DNA of 64,000 nt from Urechis unicinctus (lineage: Eukaryota > Annelida > Polychaeta > Xenopneusta > Urechidae), in assembly GCA_034190875.2 (NCBI GenBank), contig JAXDRA010000551.1:62001-126000 (forward strand). The letters are read 5' to 3'. Shown here piece after piece: positions 26,049 to 40,315 of this stretch. A program made the translations under genes and the position numbers. Every line of letters begins with the position of its first letter. Positions within the stretch are counted from its first letter, which is position 1. Under the pieces are notes generated by a model. That model was not told the origin of the DNA. It was given only the letters and a program-made list of their open reading frames with translations, and made no database searches.

Positions 26049-27950
26049 GACAGCTCAGTCAGCTATATATGAAGTTTGCTACGCTGACATTATCGTCCGC
26101 TGTATATAGAGTTTACATTGACATCTCAGTCAGCTGTGTAGAGAGTTCCCTAATATGACAAATCAGTCAGCTGTTTTTAAGTTCGTTACACTAACATCAT
26201 CGTCCGCTTTTGATCGAGTTCGCTACAACCGACATCATCGTCCGCTTTATGTAGAGTTCACCACACTGACATCATCGTGTGCTTTATATAGAGTTCACTA
26301 TATTGACATCTCAGTCAGCAGTATATGAAGTTAGCTACGCTGACATCATCGTGCGCTGTATATAGAGTTTACTACACTGACAACATCGTGCGCTGTATAT
26401 AGAGTTTCACTACATTGACATCTCAGTCAGCTGTATACAAAGTTCGCTACACTAACATCATCGTCCGCTGTTGATCGAGTTCCCTACACTGACATCATCG
26501 TCCGCTGTATATAGAGTACCCTACGTTGATATTTCAGTCAGCTGTATGTATAGTTCGCTACACTGACATCATCGTCCGCTTTATGTAGAGTTCACCACAC
26601 TGACATCATCGTGTGCTGTATATAGAGTTCACTACGCAGACATCTCGGTCAGCTGTTTAATGAGTACACTACGTTGACATCATCGTCCGCTGTATATAGA
26701 GTTCGCTACACTGACATCATCGTGCGCTGTTTATAGATTTCGCTACTCTGACATCATCTTCCGCTGAATATAGAATTCGCTACATTGACATCTCAGTCAG
26801 CTGTATAAGAAGTTCGCTAAGCCGACCTCATCGTCCCCTGTACATAGATATCACTATATTGACATCTCAGTCAGCTGTATATGAAGTTCGCTACGCTGAC
26901 ATCATCGTCCGCTGTATGTAGAGTTTACATTGACATCTCAGTCAGCTGTATAGAGAGTTCGCTAATCTGACATCATCGTCCGCTGTATATAGAGTTCACT
27001 ACATTGACATTTCAGTCATTTGTATATAGGGTTCGCTACACTGACATCATCGTCCGCTATATGTAGAGTTCACCACACTGACATCATCTTGCGCTGTATA
27101 TAGAGTTTACTACGCAGCATCTCAGTCAGCTGTATATAGAGTACACTACGTTGACATCATCGTCCGCTGTATATTGAGTTCGCTACACTAACATCATCGT
27201 CCGCAGTACATAGAGTTCGCTAGATTGACATCTCAGTCAGCTGTATATGAAGTTCGCCACGCTGACATCATCTTCCGCTGTATATAGAGTTTACATTGAC
27301 ATCTCAGTCAGCTGTATAGAGAGTTCGCTACAATAACATCATCGTTCGCAGTTTATAGAGTGCGCTACACAGACATCATAATCATATTTGTAAAGCCTGC
27401 TCAACACTGACATAAAAGTCTGCTGTATGAAGAATTAGGTACAATGACATCATAGTCAACTGTGTAAAAATGCGCTACGCAGACCTCATAGTCAGTTGTT
27501 TGTAGATTTCGCTACGCTGATGTCATTGTCAGTTGTATGTAGATTTCGCTACACTGACATTATAGCCGTCTATGCAAAAACTACTTTTCACTGACATGCT
27601 ATTCAGCTGTATATAGAGTTCGCTACACTGACATCATCGTGCGCTGTATATAGAGTTCACTACACTTACATCATCGTGCGCTGTATTTAGAGTTCACTAC
27701 ATTGACATCTCAGTCAGCTGTATACAAAGTTCGCTACACTAACATCATCGTCCGCTGTTGATCGAGTTCCCTACACTGACATCATCGTCCGCTGTATATA
27801 GAGTACCCTACGTTGATATTTCAGTCAGCTGTATGTATAGTTCGCTACACTGACATTATCGTGCGCTGTATAAAATGTTCACTACACCGACATCAGCGTC
27901 CGCTGTATATAGAGTTTTCTACATTGACATCTCAGTCAGCTGTAAACAAA

Positions 27951-30900
27951 GTTCGATACACTAACATCATCGTCAGCTGTTTATTGATTTCGCTACACTG
28001 ACATCATCTCCTGCTGAATATTGAATTCTCTACATTGACATCTCAGTCAGCTGTATATGAAGTTCGCTACGTCGACATCATCGTCCCCTGTATATAGAGA
28101 TCACTATATTGACATCTCTGTCAGCCGTATATGAAGTTCGCTACACTGACATCATCGTCCGCCTTTTATAGAGTTTACATTGACATCTCAGTCAGCTGTA
28201 TAGATAGTTCGCTAATCTAACATCATCGTCCGCAGTATATAGAGTTCACTACACAGACATCATAATCATATATGTAAAGACTGCTCAACACTGACATAAA
28301 TGTCTGCTGTATGAAGAATAAGGTACAATGCCATCATAGTCAACTGTGTAAAAACTCCGCTACGCAGACCTCATAGTCAGTTGTATGTAGATTTCGCTAC
28401 GCTGACGTCATAGTCAGTTGTATGTAGATTTCGCTACACTGACATTATAGTCGTCAATGCAAAAACTACTTTTTCACTGACATGCTATTCAGCTGTATAT
28501 AGAGTTCGCTACACTGACATCATCGTGCGCTGTATATAGAGTTCACTACACTGACATCATCGTGCGCTGTATATAGAGTTCACTACATTGACATCTCAGT
28601 CAGCTGTATATGAAGTTAGCTACGCTGACATCATCGTGCGCTGTATATAGAGTTTACTACACTGACAACATCGTGCGCTGTATATAGAGTTCACTACATT
28701 GACATCTCAGTCCGCTGTATATAGAGTTCGCTATGCTAACATTATTGTCCGCTGTATATAGAGTTTTCTACATTAACATCTCAGTCGGCTGGATATGAAT
28801 TTCGCTACGCTGACCTCATCGTCCGCTGTATATAGAGTTCACTACATTGACATCTCAGTCAGCTGTATATGACGTTCGCTACGCTGACAACATAGTCAGC
28901 TGTATATGGAGTTCGCATCGCTTACATCATAGTCCGCGGTTTATAGATTTCGCTACACTGACATAATCGTCCGCTGTATATTGAGTTCGCTAGACTGACA
29001 TCATCGTCAGCCGTATATAGAGTTCGCTACAATGACAATCTCAGTCAGCTGTATATAGAGTTCACTACATTGACATCTCAGTCAGCTGTATATAGAGTTC
29101 GCTACACTTACATCATCGTCCGCAGTATATAGAGTGCGCTACTTCATAAGTGTGAAGACTGCTCAACACTGACTTAAAAGTCTGCTGTATGAAGAAATAG
29201 ATACAATGACATCATAGTCAACTGTGTAAAAACTGAGCTACGCAGACCTCATAGTCAGTTGTATGCAGATTTCGCTACACTGACAACATAGTCAGTTGTA
29301 TGAAGATTTCGCTACACTGACATTATAGTCGTCTATGCAAAAACTACGTTCCACTGACATGCTATTCAGCTGTATATAGAGTACGCTACACTAACATCAT
29401 CGTCCGCTGTATATAGAGTTCACCACACTGACATCATCGTGTGCTGTATATAGAGTTCAATACATTGACATCTCAGTCAGCTTTTAAACAATGTTCGATA
29501 CACTAACATCATCGTCCGCTGTTTATATATTTCGCTACACTGACATCATCGTCTGCTGAATATAGAGTTCGCTACATTGACATCTCAGTCAGCTGTATAT
29601 GAAGTTCGCTACGCCGACATCATCGTCCCCTGTATAATGAGATCACTATGTTGACATCTCAGTCAGCTGTATATGAAGTTCGCAACGCTGACATCATTTT
29701 CCGCTGTATATAAAGTTCGCTACACTAACATCATCGTCCGCAGTACATAGAGTTCGCTACATTGACATCTCAGTCAGCTGTATATGAAGTTCGCTACGCC
29801 GACATCATCGTCCCCTGTATATAGTGATCACTATATAGACAGCTCAGTCAGCTATATATGAAGTTTGCTACACTGACATTATCGTCCGCTGTATATAGAG
29901 TTTACATTGACATCTCAGTCAGCTGTGTAGAGAGTTCCCTAATATGACAAATCAGTCAGCTGTTTTTAAGTTCGTTACACTAACATCATCGTCCGCTTTT
30001 GATCGAGTTCGCTACACCGACATCATCGTCCGCTTTATGTAGAGTTCACCACACTGACATCATCGTGTGCTTTATATAGAGTTCACTATATTGACATCTC
30101 AGTCAGCAGTATATGAAGTTAGCTACGCTGACATCATCGTGCGCTGTATATAGAGTTTACTACACTGACAACATCGTGCGCTGTATATAGAGTTCACTAC
30201 ATTGACATCTCAGTCAGCTGTATACAAAGTTCGCTACACTAACATCATCGTCCGCTGTTGATCGAGTTCCCTACACTGACATCATCGTCCGCTGTATATA
30301 GAGTACCCTACGTTGATATTTCAGTCAGCTGTATGTATAGTTCGCTACACTGACATCATCGTCCGCTTTATGTAGAGTTCACCACACTGACATCATCGTG
30401 TGCTGTATATAGAGTTCACTACGCAGACATCTCGGTCAGCTGTTTAATGAGTACACTACGTTGACATCATCGTCCGCTGTATATAGAGTTCGCTACACTG
30501 ACATCATCGTGCGCTGTTTATAGATTTCGCTACTCTGACATCATCTTCCGCTGAATATAGAATTCGCTACATTGACATCTCAGTCAGCTGTATAAGAAGT
30601 TCGCTAAGCCGACCTCATCGTCCCCTGTACATAGATATCACTATATTGACATCTCAGTCAGCTGTATATGAAGTTCGCTACGCTGACATCATCGTCCGCT
30701 GTATGTAGAGTTTACATTGACATCTCAGTCAGCTGTATAGAGAGTTCGCTAATCTGACATCATCGTCCGCTGTATATAGAGTTCACTACATTGACATTTC
30801 AGTCATTTGTATATAGGGTTCGCTACACTGACATCATCGTCCGCTATATGTAGAGTTCACCACACTGACATCATCTTGCGCTGTATATAGAGTTTACTAC

Positions 30901-31760
30901 GCAGCATCTCAGTCAGCTGTATATAGAGTACACTACGTTGACATCATCGTCCGCTGTATATTGAGTTCGCTACACTAACATCATCGTCCGCAGTACATAG
31001 AGTTCGCTAGATTGACATCTCAGTCAGCTGTATATGAAGTTCGCCACGCTGACATCATCTTCCGCTGTATATAGAGTTTACATTGACATCTCAGTCAGCT
31101 GTATAGAGAGTTCGCTACAATAACATCATCGTTCGCAGTTTATAGAGTGCGCTACACAGACATCATAATCATATTTGTAAAGCCTGCTCAACACTGACAT
31201 AAAAGTCTGCTGTATGAAGAATTAGGTACAATGACATCATAGTCAACTGTGTAAAAATGCGCTACGCAGACCTCATAGTCAGTTGTTTGTAGATTTCGCT
31301 ACGCTGATGTCATTGTCAGTTGTATGTAGATTTCGCTACACTGACATTATAGCCGTCTATGCAAAAACTACTTTTCACTGACATGCTATTCAGCTGTATA
31401 TAGAGTTCGCTACACTGACATCATCGTGCGCTGTATATAGAGTTCACTACACTTACATCATCGTGCGCTGTATTTAGAGTTCACTACATTGACATCTCAG
31501 TCAGCTGTATACAAAGTTCGCTACACTAACATCATCGTCCGCTGTTGATCGAGTTCCCTACACTGACATCATCGTCCGCTGTATATAGAGTACCCTACGT
31601 TGATATTTCAGTCAGCTGTATGTATAGTTCGCTACACTGACATTATCGTGCGCTGTATAAAATGTTCACTACACCGACATCAGCGTCCGCTGTATATAGA
31701 GTTTTCTACATTGACATCTCAGTCAGCTGTAAACAAAGTTCGATACACTAACATCATCGT
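27951..31760 (+). repeat. 3.79 kb higher-order unit, copy B
   Basis: Tandem partner of 24,161-27,950 with M blocks at 28,241 (ii), 29,131 (iii) and 31,144 (i). Differences are sparse single-base changes such as ACATAAATGTCTG near 28,300. Both copies share the same four-monomer deletion near 27,850 and 31,635, so that deletion predates the duplication. The match ends at 31,761, where TCCGCTGCATATAG replaces the TCAGCTGTTTATTG of copy A's end. Confidence 0.92.
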
Positions 31761-32515
31761 CCGCTGCATATAGATTTCGCTACACTGACATCATCGTCTG
31801 CTGAATATTGAAATCGCTACATTGACATCTCAGTCAGCTGTATATGAAGTTCGCTACGCCGACATCATCGTCCCCTGTATTATGAGATCACTATGTTGAT
31901 ATCTCAGTCAGCTGGATATGAAGTTCTCTACGCTGACAATATAGTCAGCTGTACAGAGATTTTACTACACTGACATCTCAGTGAGCTATATAAAGAGTAC
32001 GCATCGCTTCGATCATAGTCCGCGGTTTATAGATTTCGCTACACTGATATAATCGTCCGCTGTATATAGATTTCGCTACACTGACATCATCGTCTGCTGA
32101 ATATAGAGTTCACTACATTGATATCATAGTCCGCTGTATATAGAGTTCGCTGCATTGACATCTCAGTCCGCTGTATATAGAGTTCGCTATGCTAACATTA
32201 TTGTCCGCTGTATATAGAGTTTTCTACATTAACATCTCAGTCGGCTGGATATGAATTTCGCTACGCTGACCTCATCGTCCGCTGTATATAGAGTTCACTA
32301 CATTGACATCTCAGTCAGCTGTATATGACGTTCGCTACGCTGACAACATAGTCAGCTGTATATGGAGTTCGCATCGCTTACATCATAGTCCGCGGTTTAT
32401 AGATTTCGCTACACTGACATAATCGTCCGCTGTATATTGAGTTCGCTAGACTGACATCATCGTCAGCCGTATATAGAGTTCGCTACAATGACAATCTCAG
32501 TCAGCTGTATATAGA
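31761..32515 (+). repeat. Mosaic linker segment
   Basis: The first part (to about 32,120) resembles 39,120-39,490 and 41,200-41,560, with the diagnostic GAATATTGAAATCGC. The second part (about 32,130-32,500) resembles 28,720-29,060 and 50,590-50,930, with CTCAGTCGGCTGG and GTATATGACGTTCGC. No M block is present. Confidence 0.8.
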
Positions 32516-33396
32516 GTTCGCTACATTGACATCTCAGTCAGCTGTATATGAAGTTCGCTACGCCGACATCATCGTCCCCTGTATAATGAGATCACTATGT
32601 TGACATCTCAGTCAGCTGTATATGAAGTTCTCTACGCTGACAACATAGTCAGCTGTACAGAGATTTTACTACACTGACATCTCAGTCAGCTATACATAGA
32701 GTTCGCATCGCTTCGATCATAGTCCGCGGTTTATAGATTTCTCTACACTGACATGATCTTCCGCTGTATATAAATTTCGCTAGACTGACATCATCGTCAG
32801 CCGTATATAGAGTTCGCTACACTGACATCATCGTCCGCAGTATATAGAGTTCACTACATTGACATCTCAGTCAGCTGTGTATAGAGTTCGCTACACTAAC
32901 ATCATCGTCCGCAGTATATAGAGTGCGCTACACAGACATAATCATATGTATAAAGACTGCTCACACTAACATAAAAGTCTGCTGTATGAAGAATAAGGTA
33001 CAGCGACATGATAGTCAACTGTGTAAAAACTGCGCTACGCAGACCTCATAGTCAGTTTTATGCAGATTTCGCTACGCTGACGTCATAGTCAGTTGTATGA
33101 AGATTTCGCTCCACTGACATTATAGTCGTCAAAACTACGTTCCATTGACTTGCTATTCAAATGTATATAGAGTACGCTACACTGACATCATCGTGCGCTG
33201 TATATAGAGTTCACCACACTGACATCATATTCCGCTGTATTTAGAGTTCATTACATGGACATCGCAGTCAGCTGTGTTTGAAGTTCGCTATGCTAACATC
33301 ATCGTCCGCTCTATATAGAGTTCGCTACACTGACATCATCGTCCGCTCTATATATAGATCACCACATTGACATCTCAGTCAGCTGTATATGACGTT
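32516..33396 (+). repeat. Segmental copy containing a flavour iv M block
   Basis: Matches 36,030-36,910 at an offset of about 3,514, including a shortened M block end (GTCGTCAAAACTACG near 33,126, a loss of TATGC relative to 4,866). It ends where GTATATGACGTTCGC replaces GTATATGAAGTTCGC near 33,388. The CRE octamer TGACGTCA occurs at 33,078-33,085; the partner copy at 36,59x has TGACATCA. Confidence 0.85.
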
Positions 33397-35340
33397 CGCT
33401 ACGCTGACAACATAGTCAGCTGTATATGGAGTTCGCATCGCTTACATCATAGTCCGCGGTTTATAGATTTCGCTACACTGACATAATCGTCCGCTGTATA
33501 TTGAGTTCGCTAGACTGACATCATCGTCAGCCGTATATAGAGTTCGCTACAATGACAATCTCAGTCAGCTGTATATAGAGTTCACTACATTGACATCTCA
33601 GTCAGCTGTATATAGAGTTCGCTACACTTACATCATCGTCCGCAGTATATAGAGTGCGCTACTTCATAAGTGTGAAGACTGCTCAACACTGACTTAAAAG
33701 TCTGCTGTATGAAGAAATAGATACAATGACATCATAGTCAACTGTGTAAAAACTGAGCTACGCAGACCTCATAGTCAGTTGTATGCAGATTTCGCTACGC
33801 TGACAACATAGTCAGTTGTATGAAGATTTCGCTACACTGACATTATAGTCGTCTATGCAAAAACTACGTTCCACTGACATGCTATTCAGCTGTATATAGA
33901 GTACGCTACACTAACATCATCGTGCGCTGTATATAGAGTTCACCACACTGACATCATCGTGTGCTGTATATAGAGTTCAATACATTGACATCTCAGTCAG
34001 CTTTTAAACAATGTTCGATACACTAACATCATCGTCCGCTGTTTATATATTTCGCTACACTGACATCATCGTCTGCTGAATATAGAGTTCGCTACATTGA
34101 CATCTCAGTCAGCTGTATATGAAGTTCGCTACGCCGACATCATCGTCCCCTGTATAATGAGATCACTATGTTGACATCTCAGTCAGCTGTATATGAAGTT
34201 CGCAACGCTGACATCATTTTCCGCTGTATATAAAGTTCGCTACACTAACATCATCGTCCGCAGTACATAGAGTTCGCTACATTGACATCTCAGTCAGCTG
34301 TATATGAAGTTCGCTACGCCGACATCATCGTCCCCTGTATATAGTGATCACTATATAGACAGCTCAGTCAGCTATATATGAAGTTTGCTACGCTGACATT
34401 ATCGTCCGCTGTATATAGAGTTTACACTGACATCTCAGTCAGCTGTGTAGAGAGTTCCCTAATATGACAAATCAGTCAGCTGTTTTTAAGTTCGTTACAC
34501 TAACATCATCGTCCGCTTTTGATCGAGTTCGCTACACCGACATCATCGTCCGCTTTATGTAGAGTTCACCACACTGACATCATCGTGTGCTTTATATAGA
34601 GTTCACTATATTGACATCTCAGTCAGCAGTATATGAAGTTAGCTACGCTGACATCATCGTGCGCTGTATATAGAGTTTACTACACTGACAACATCGTGCG
34701 CTGTATATAGAGTTCACTACATTGACATCTCAGTCAGCTGTATACAAAGTTCGCTACACTAACATCATCGTCCGCTGTTGATCGAGTTCCCTACACTGAC
34801 ATCATCGTCCGCTGTATATAGAGTACCCTACGTTGATATTTCAGTCAGCTGTATGTATAGTTCGCTACACTGACATCATCGTCCGCTTTATGTAGAGTTC
34901 ACCACACTGACATCATCGTGTGCTGTATATAGAGTTCACTACGCAGACATCTCGGTCAGCTGTTTAATGAGTACACTACGTTGACATCATCGTCCGCTGT
35001 ATATAGAGTTCGCTACACTGACATCATCGTGCGCTGTTTATAGATTTCGCTACTCTGACATCATCTTCCGCTGAATATAGAATTCGCTACATTGACATCT
35101 CAGTCAGCTGTATAAGAAGTTCGCTAAGCCGACCTCATCGTCCCCTGTACATAGATATCACTATATTGACATCTCAGTCAGCTGTATATGAAGTTCGCTA
35201 CGCTGACATCATCGTCCGCTGTATGTAGAGTTTACATTGACATCTCAGTCAGCTGTATAGAGAGTTCGCTAATCTGACATCATCGTCCGCTGTATATAGA
35301 GTTCACTACATTGACATTTCAGTCATTTGTATATAGGGTT
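33397..35340 (+). repeat. 1.94 kb segment with flavour iii M block
   Basis: The left part (33,397-34,199) is repeated directly at 35,341-36,141 (offset 1,944, then 1,942). The right part (34,200-35,338) is repeated at 36,910-38,050 (offset 2,710). The junction at 35,338 sits inside GGGTTCGCTACG: a class B-derived GGGTTCGCTAC fuses to GCTGACAACATAG. A 20 bp palindrome lies at 34,338-34,357. Confidence 0.86.
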
Positions 35341-38244
35341 CGCTACGCTGACAACATAGTCAGCTGTATATGGAGTTCGCATCGCTTACATCATAGTCCG
35401 CGGTTTATAGATTTCGCTACACTGACATAATCGTCCGCTGTATATTGAGTTCGCTAGACTGACATCATCGTCAGCCGTATATAGAGTTCGCTACAATGAC
35501 AATCTCAGTCAGCTGTATATAGAGTTCACTACATTGACATCTCAGTCAGCTGTATATAGAGTTCGCTACACTTACATCATCGTCCGCAGTATATAGAGTG
35601 CGCTACTTCATAAGTGTGAAGACTGCTCAACACTGACTTAAAAGTCTGCTGTATGAAGAAATAGATACAATGACATCATAGTCAACTGTGTAAAAACTGA
35701 GCTACGCAGACCTCATAGTCAGTTGTATGCAGATTTCGCTACGCTGACAACATAGTCAGTTGTATGAAGATTTCGCTACACTGACATTATAGTCGTCTAT
35801 GCAAAAACTACGTTCCACTGACATGCTATTCAGCTGTATATAGAGTACGCTACACTAACATCATCGTGCGCTGTATATAGAGTTCACCACACTGACATCA
35901 TCGTGTGCTGTATATAGAGTTCAATACATTGACATCTCAGTCAGCTTTAAACAATGTTCGATACACTAACATCATCGTCCGCTGTTTATATATTTCGCTA
36001 CACTGACATCATCGTCTGCTGAATATAGAGTTCGCTACATTGACATCTCAGTCAGCTGTATATGAAGTTCGCTACGCCGACATCATCGTCCCCTGTATAA
36101 TGAGATCACTATGTTGACATCTCAGTCAGCTGTATATGAAGTTCTCTACGCTGACAACATAGTCAGCTGTACAGAGATTTTACTACACTGACATCTCAGT
36201 CAGCTATACATAGAGTTCGCATCGCTTCGATCATAGTCCGCGGTTTATAGATTTCTCTACACTGACATGATCTTCCGCTGTATATAAATTTCGCTAGACT
36301 GACATCATCGTCAGCCGTATATAGAGTTCGCTACACTGACATCATCGTCCGCAGTATATAGAGTTCACTACATTGACATCTCAGTCAGCTGTGTATAGAG
36401 TTCGCTACACTAACATCATCGTCCGCAGTATATAGAGTGCGCTACACAGACATAATCATATGTATAAAGACTGCTCACACTAACATAAAAGTCTGCTGTA
36501 TGAAGAATAAGGTACAGCGACATGATAGTCAACTGTGTAAAAACTGCGCTACGCAGACCTCATAGTCAGTTTTATGCAGATTTCGCTACGCTGACATCAT
36601 AGTCAGTTGTATGAAGATTTCGCTCCACTGACATTATAGTCGTCAAAACTACGTTCCATTGACTTGCTATTCAGATGTATATAGAGTACGCTACACTGAC
36701 ATCATCGTGCGCTGTATATAGAGTTCACCACACTGACATCATATTCCGCTGTATTTAGAGTTCATTACATGGACATCGCAGTCAGCTGTGTTTGAAGTTC
36801 GCTATGCTAACATCATCGTCCGCTCTATATAGAGTTCGCTACACTGACATCATCGTCCGCTCTATATATAGATCACCACATTGACATCTCAGTCAGCTGT
36901 ATATGAAGTTCGCAACGCTGACATCATTTTCCGCTGTATATAAAGTTCGCTACAATAACATCATCGTCCGCAGTACATAGAGTTCGCTACATTGACATCT
37001 CAGTCAGCTGTATATGAAGTTCGCTACGCCGACATCATCGTCCCCTGTATATAGTGATCACTATATTGACAGCTCAGTCAGCTATATATGAAGTTTGCTA
37101 CGCTGACATTATCGTCCGCTGTATATAGAGTTTACATTGACATCTCAGTCAGCTGTGTAGAGAGTTCCCTAATATGACAAATCAGTCAGCTGTTTTTAAG
37201 TTCGTTACACTAACATCATCGTCCGCTTTTGATCGAGTTCGCTACACCGACATCATCGTCCGCTTTATGTAGAGTTCACCACACTGACATCATCGTGTGG
37301 CTTTTATATAGAGTTCACTATATTGACATCTCAGTCAGCAGTATATGAAGTTAGCTACGCTGACATCATCGTGCGCTGTATATAGAGTTTGCTACACTGA
37401 CAACATCGTGCGCTGTATATAGAGTTCACTACATTGACATCTCAGTCAGCTGTATACAAAGTTCGCTACACTAACATCATCGTCCGCTGTTGATCGAGTT
37501 CCCTACACTGACATCATCGTCCGCTGTATATAGAGTACCCTATGTTGATATTTCAGTCAGCTGTATGTATAGTTCGCTACACTGACATCATCGTCCGCTT
37601 TATGTAGAGTTCACCACACGGACATCATCGTGTGCTGTATATAGAGTTCACTACGCAGACATCTCGGTCAGCTGTTTAATGAGTACACTACGTTGACATC
37701 ATCGTCCGCTGTATATAGAGTTCGCTACACTGACATCATCGTGCGCTGTTTATAGATTTCGCTACTCTGACATCATCTTCCGCTGAATATAGAATTCGCT
37801 ACATTGACATCTCAGTCAGCTGTATAAGAAGTTCGCTAAGCCGACCCCTCATCGTCCCCTGTACATAGATATCACTATATTGACATCTCAGTCAGCTGTA
37901 TATGAAGTTCGCTACGCTGACATCATCGTCCGCTGTATGTAGAGTTTACATTGACATCTCAGTCAGCTGTATAGAGAGTTCGCTAATCTGACATCATCGT
38001 CCGCTGTATATAGAGTTCACTACATTGACATTTCAGTCATTTGTATATAGGGTTCGCTACACTGACATCATCGTCCGCTATATGTAGAGTTCACCACACT
38101 GACATCATCATGCGCTGTATATAGAGTTTACTACGCAGCATCTCAGTCAGCTGTATATAGAGTACACTACGTTGACATCATCGTCCGCTGTATATTGAGT
38201 TCGCTACACTAACATCAACGTCCGCAGTACATAGAGTTCGCTAG
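35341..38244 (+). repeat. Patchwork of three segmental copies
   Basis: 35,341-36,141 copies 33,397-34,199 (flavour iii M block at 35,595). 36,030-36,910 copies 32,516-33,396 (flavour iv at 36,434). 36,910-38,050 copies 34,200-35,338. The ancestral order was therefore reshuffled by at least two unequal exchanges. Private indels include GTGTGGCTTTTATATAG near 37,298 and CCGACCCCTCATCG near 37,842. Confidence 0.85.
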
Positions 38245-40315
38245 ATTGACATCTCAGTCAGCTGTATATGAAGTTCGCCACGCTGACATCATCTTCCGCT
38301 GTATATAGAGTTTACATTGACATCTCATTCAGCTGTATAGAGAGTTCGCTACACTAACATCATCGTTCGCAGTTTATAGAGTGCGCTACACAGACATCAT
38401 AATCATATTTGTAAAGCCTGCTCAACACTGACATAAAAGTCTGCTGTATGAAGAATTAGGTACAATGACATCATAGTCAACTGTGTAAAAATGCGCTACG
38501 CAGACCTCATAGTCAGTTGTTTGTAGATTTCGCTACGCTGATGTCATTGTCAGTTGTATGTAGATTTCGCTACACTGACATTATAGCCGTCTATGCAAAA
38601 ACTACTTTTCACTGACATGCTATTCAGCTGTATATAGAGTTCGCTACACTGACATCATCGTGCGCTGTATATAGAGTTCACTACACTTACATCATCGTGC
38701 GCTGTATTTAGAGTTCACTACATTGACATCTCAGTCAGCTGTATACAAAGTTCGCTACACTAACATCATCGTCCGCTGTTGATCGAGTTCCCTACACTGA
38801 CATCATCGTCCGCTGTATATAGAGTACCCTACGTTGATATTTCAGTCAGCTGTATGTATAGTTCGCTACACTGACATCATCGTCCGCTTTATGTAGAGTT
38901 CACCACACTGACATCATCGTGTGCTGCATATAGAGTTCACTACGCAGACATCTCGGTCAGCTGTATAATGAGTACACTACGTTGACATCATCGTCCGCTG
39001 TACATAGAGTTCGCTACACTGACATTATCGTGCGCTGTATAAAATGTTCACTACACCGACATCAGCGTCCGCTGTATATAGTTTTCTACATTGACATCTC
39101 AGTCAGCTGTAAACAAAGTTCGATACACTAACATCATCGTCCGCTGCATATAGATTTCGCTACACTGACATCATCGTCTGCTGAATATTGAAATCGCTAC
39201 ATTGACATCTCAGTCAGCTGTATATGAAGTTCGCTACGCCGACATCATCGTCCCCTGTATTATGAGATCACTATGTTGATATCTCAGTCAGCTGTATATG
39301 AAGTTCTCTACGCTGACAACATAGTCAGCTGTACAGAGATTTTACTACACTGACATCTCAGTGAGCTATATAAAGAGTACGCATCGCTTCGATCATAGTC
39401 CGCGGTTTATAGATTTCGCTACACTGATATAATCGTCCGCTGTATATAGATTTCGCTACACTGACATAATCGTCTGCTGAATATAGAGTTCACTACATGG
39501 ACATCTCAGTCAGCTGTGTTTGAAGTACGCTAAGCTAACATCATCGTCCGCTCTATATAGTTCGCTACACTGACATCATCGTGCGCTGTATATAGAGTTC
39601 TCTACATTGACATCTCAGTCAGCTGTATATGAAGTTCGCAACGCTGACATCATTTTCCGATGTATATAGAGTTCGCTACACTAACATCATCGTCTGCAGT
39701 ACATAGAGTTCGCTACATTGACATCTCAGTCAGCTGTATATGAATTTCGCTACGCCGACATCATCGTCCCCTGTATATAGTGATCACTATATTGACATCT
39801 CAGTCAGCTGTATATGAAGTTCGCTACACTAACATCATCGTCCGCTGTATATAGAGTTCACTACATTGACATTTCAGTCAGTTGAATATAGAGTTCGCTA
39901 CACTGACATCATCGTCCGCTATATGTAGAGTTCACCACACTGACATCATCATGCGCTGTATATAGAGTTTATTACGCAGCATCTCAGTCAGCTGTATATA
40001 GAGTACACTACGTTGACATCCTCGTCCGCTGTACATAGAGTTCGCTACACTGACATCATCGTGCGCTTTATATAATGTTCACTACACTGACATCATCGTC
40101 CGCTGTATATAGAGTTCACTTCATTGACACCTCAGTCAGCTGTATATAAAGTTCGATACACTAACATCATCGTCAGCTGTTTATTGATTTCGCTACACTG
40201 ACATCATCTCCCGCTGAATATTGAATTCGCTACATTGACATCTCAGTCAGCTGTATATGAAGTTCGCTACGTCGACATCATCGTCCCCTGTATATAGAGA
40301 TCACTATATTGACAT
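38245..40315 (+). repeat. About 2.06 kb unit, copy 1
   Basis: Contains a flavour i M block at 38,378. It repeats directly at an offset of 2,063 (left) growing to 2,141 (right). The growth is due to two 2 bp differences and one 74 bp dimer that copy 2 has and this copy lacks (insertion point near 39,491). An 18 bp palindrome lies near 39,777. Confidence 0.88.

Larger units (their letters stand above)
24161..27950 (+). repeat. 3.79 kb higher-order unit, copy A
   Basis: A composite unit of about 102 monomers with M blocks in the order ii (24,451), iii (25,343), i (27,357). It is followed directly by a nearly identical copy at an offset of 3,790, drifting to 3,787 through a few single-base indels (for example GAGTTTTTC near 24,972 and CTACAACCGAC near 26,222). 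A roughly 40 bp patch at 24,209-24,248 differs from copy B and instead matches the monomers just upstream, suggesting local conversion. Confidence 0.92.

Noticed and set aside
27357-27400. Yeast-type ARS consensus in CATATTTGTAAAG of flavour i M blocks
   Set aside because: Neither strand matches the 11 bp consensus; only general AT-richness is shared.
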